Assembly: GCA_003222555.1 (NCBI GenBank)
Contig: QHWL01000146.1
Location: 1 to 5,598, forward strand
Source of the DNA: Acidobacteriota bacterium
GTDB lineage: Bacteria; Acidobacteriota; Vicinamibacteria; Vicinamibacterales; CAVVIG01
Length of the DNA stretch: 5,598 bases
Direction: 5' to 3'
Shown: positions 5,531-5,598 of the stretch, piece by piece
Position numbering within the stretch: position 1 is the stretch's first letter
How the letters are laid out: every line of letters begins with the position of its first letter
Made by a program: the position numbers and the translations under genes
Notes under the pieces: generated by a model
Told to the model about the DNA's origin: nothing
What the model saw: only the letters and a program-made list of their open reading frames with translations
The model's database searches: none

Positions 5531-5598
5531 AATGCAACGTTTGAACGCAGAGCACGCTGAGAAATCCTTGGACATTTCTTCTCTGCGCCCTCCGCGGT
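5531..5598. repeat. Repeat element E2 (cut by window edge)
   Basis: A shorter relative of E1 just after the MBL-fold gene. Its left end, 5531-5553, matches the reverse complement of 1303-1325 at 22 of 23 bases, including 17 identical bases (ACGTTTGAACGCAGAGC, 5537-5553). Plus-strand 9-mers CGCAGAGCA (5546-5554) and CGCTGAGAA (5555-5563) are followed by a short core, then minus-strand units CGCAGAGAA (5579-5587) and CGCGGAGGG (5588-5596). An inner stem AGAAAT/ATTTCT (5560-5565 with 5574-5579) and an outer stem CGCAGAG/CTCTGCG (5546-5552 with 5581-5587) can form a stem-loop, possibly shaping the 3' end of the transcript. The final bases mirror the left end of E1 (ACCGCNGAG read in reverse complement). 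Confidence 0.75.

Overview
This is a GC-rich bacterial window holding five protein genes, all with recognisable families, and two related small repeat elements. The taxonomic reading is inference only. GC-rich third positions, a GTG start, large secreted two-domain hydrolases and 'CGCAGAGAA'-type intergenic repeats fit an environmental Acidobacteriota-like genome (Vicinamibacteria, for example). There is no rRNA or other marker that would prove it.

Layout. (1) 22-1145, plus strand: a short MutY-type adenine glycosylase overlaps a MutT-type Nudix hydrolase by 4 bp (ATGA). These are two arms of the 8-oxoguanine (GO) defence: MutT clears the oxidised nucleotide pool and MutY removes A mispaired with 8-oxoG. 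The MutY ends just after its iron-sulfur cluster and lacks the usual C-terminal 8-oxoG-reading domain. (2) 1146-1328: a convergent intergenic gap filled almost entirely by a repeat element (E1). E1 has three 9-nt units of form CGCNGAGNN on the plus strand, a central 19-bp imperfect hairpin, and four such units on the minus strand. (3) 1329-2339, minus strand: a YgfZ/GcvT-like folate-binding protein. (4) 2340-2355: a 16-bp divergent gap with a possible extended -10 box for the next gene. (5) 2356-4041 and 4098-5525, plus strand: two secreted enzymes in tandem. The first is an alpha/beta hydrolase with a beta-rich N-terminal region. The second is a metallo-beta-lactamase-fold hydrolase behind a LolA/LppX-like N-terminal region. 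(6) 5531-5598: a second repeat element (E2), cut by the window edge. Its left end is the reverse complement of the right end of E1 (22 of 23 bases) and both lie about 10 nt after a stop codon.

How the parts relate. MutY-MutT form a translationally coupled repair pair. YgfZ supports Fe-S enzymes and oxidative-stress tolerance in bacteria, so it fits the theme of an Fe-S glycosylase next door, but it is convergent and not in the operon. The two secreted hydrolases may be co-transcribed, although a promoter-like sequence precedes the second. The least ordinary feature is the E1/E2 element pair: shared ends, different cores, 9-nt modular structure and placement immediately after genes. I found no CRISPR, tRNA, rRNA, insertion-sequence transposase or defence system.
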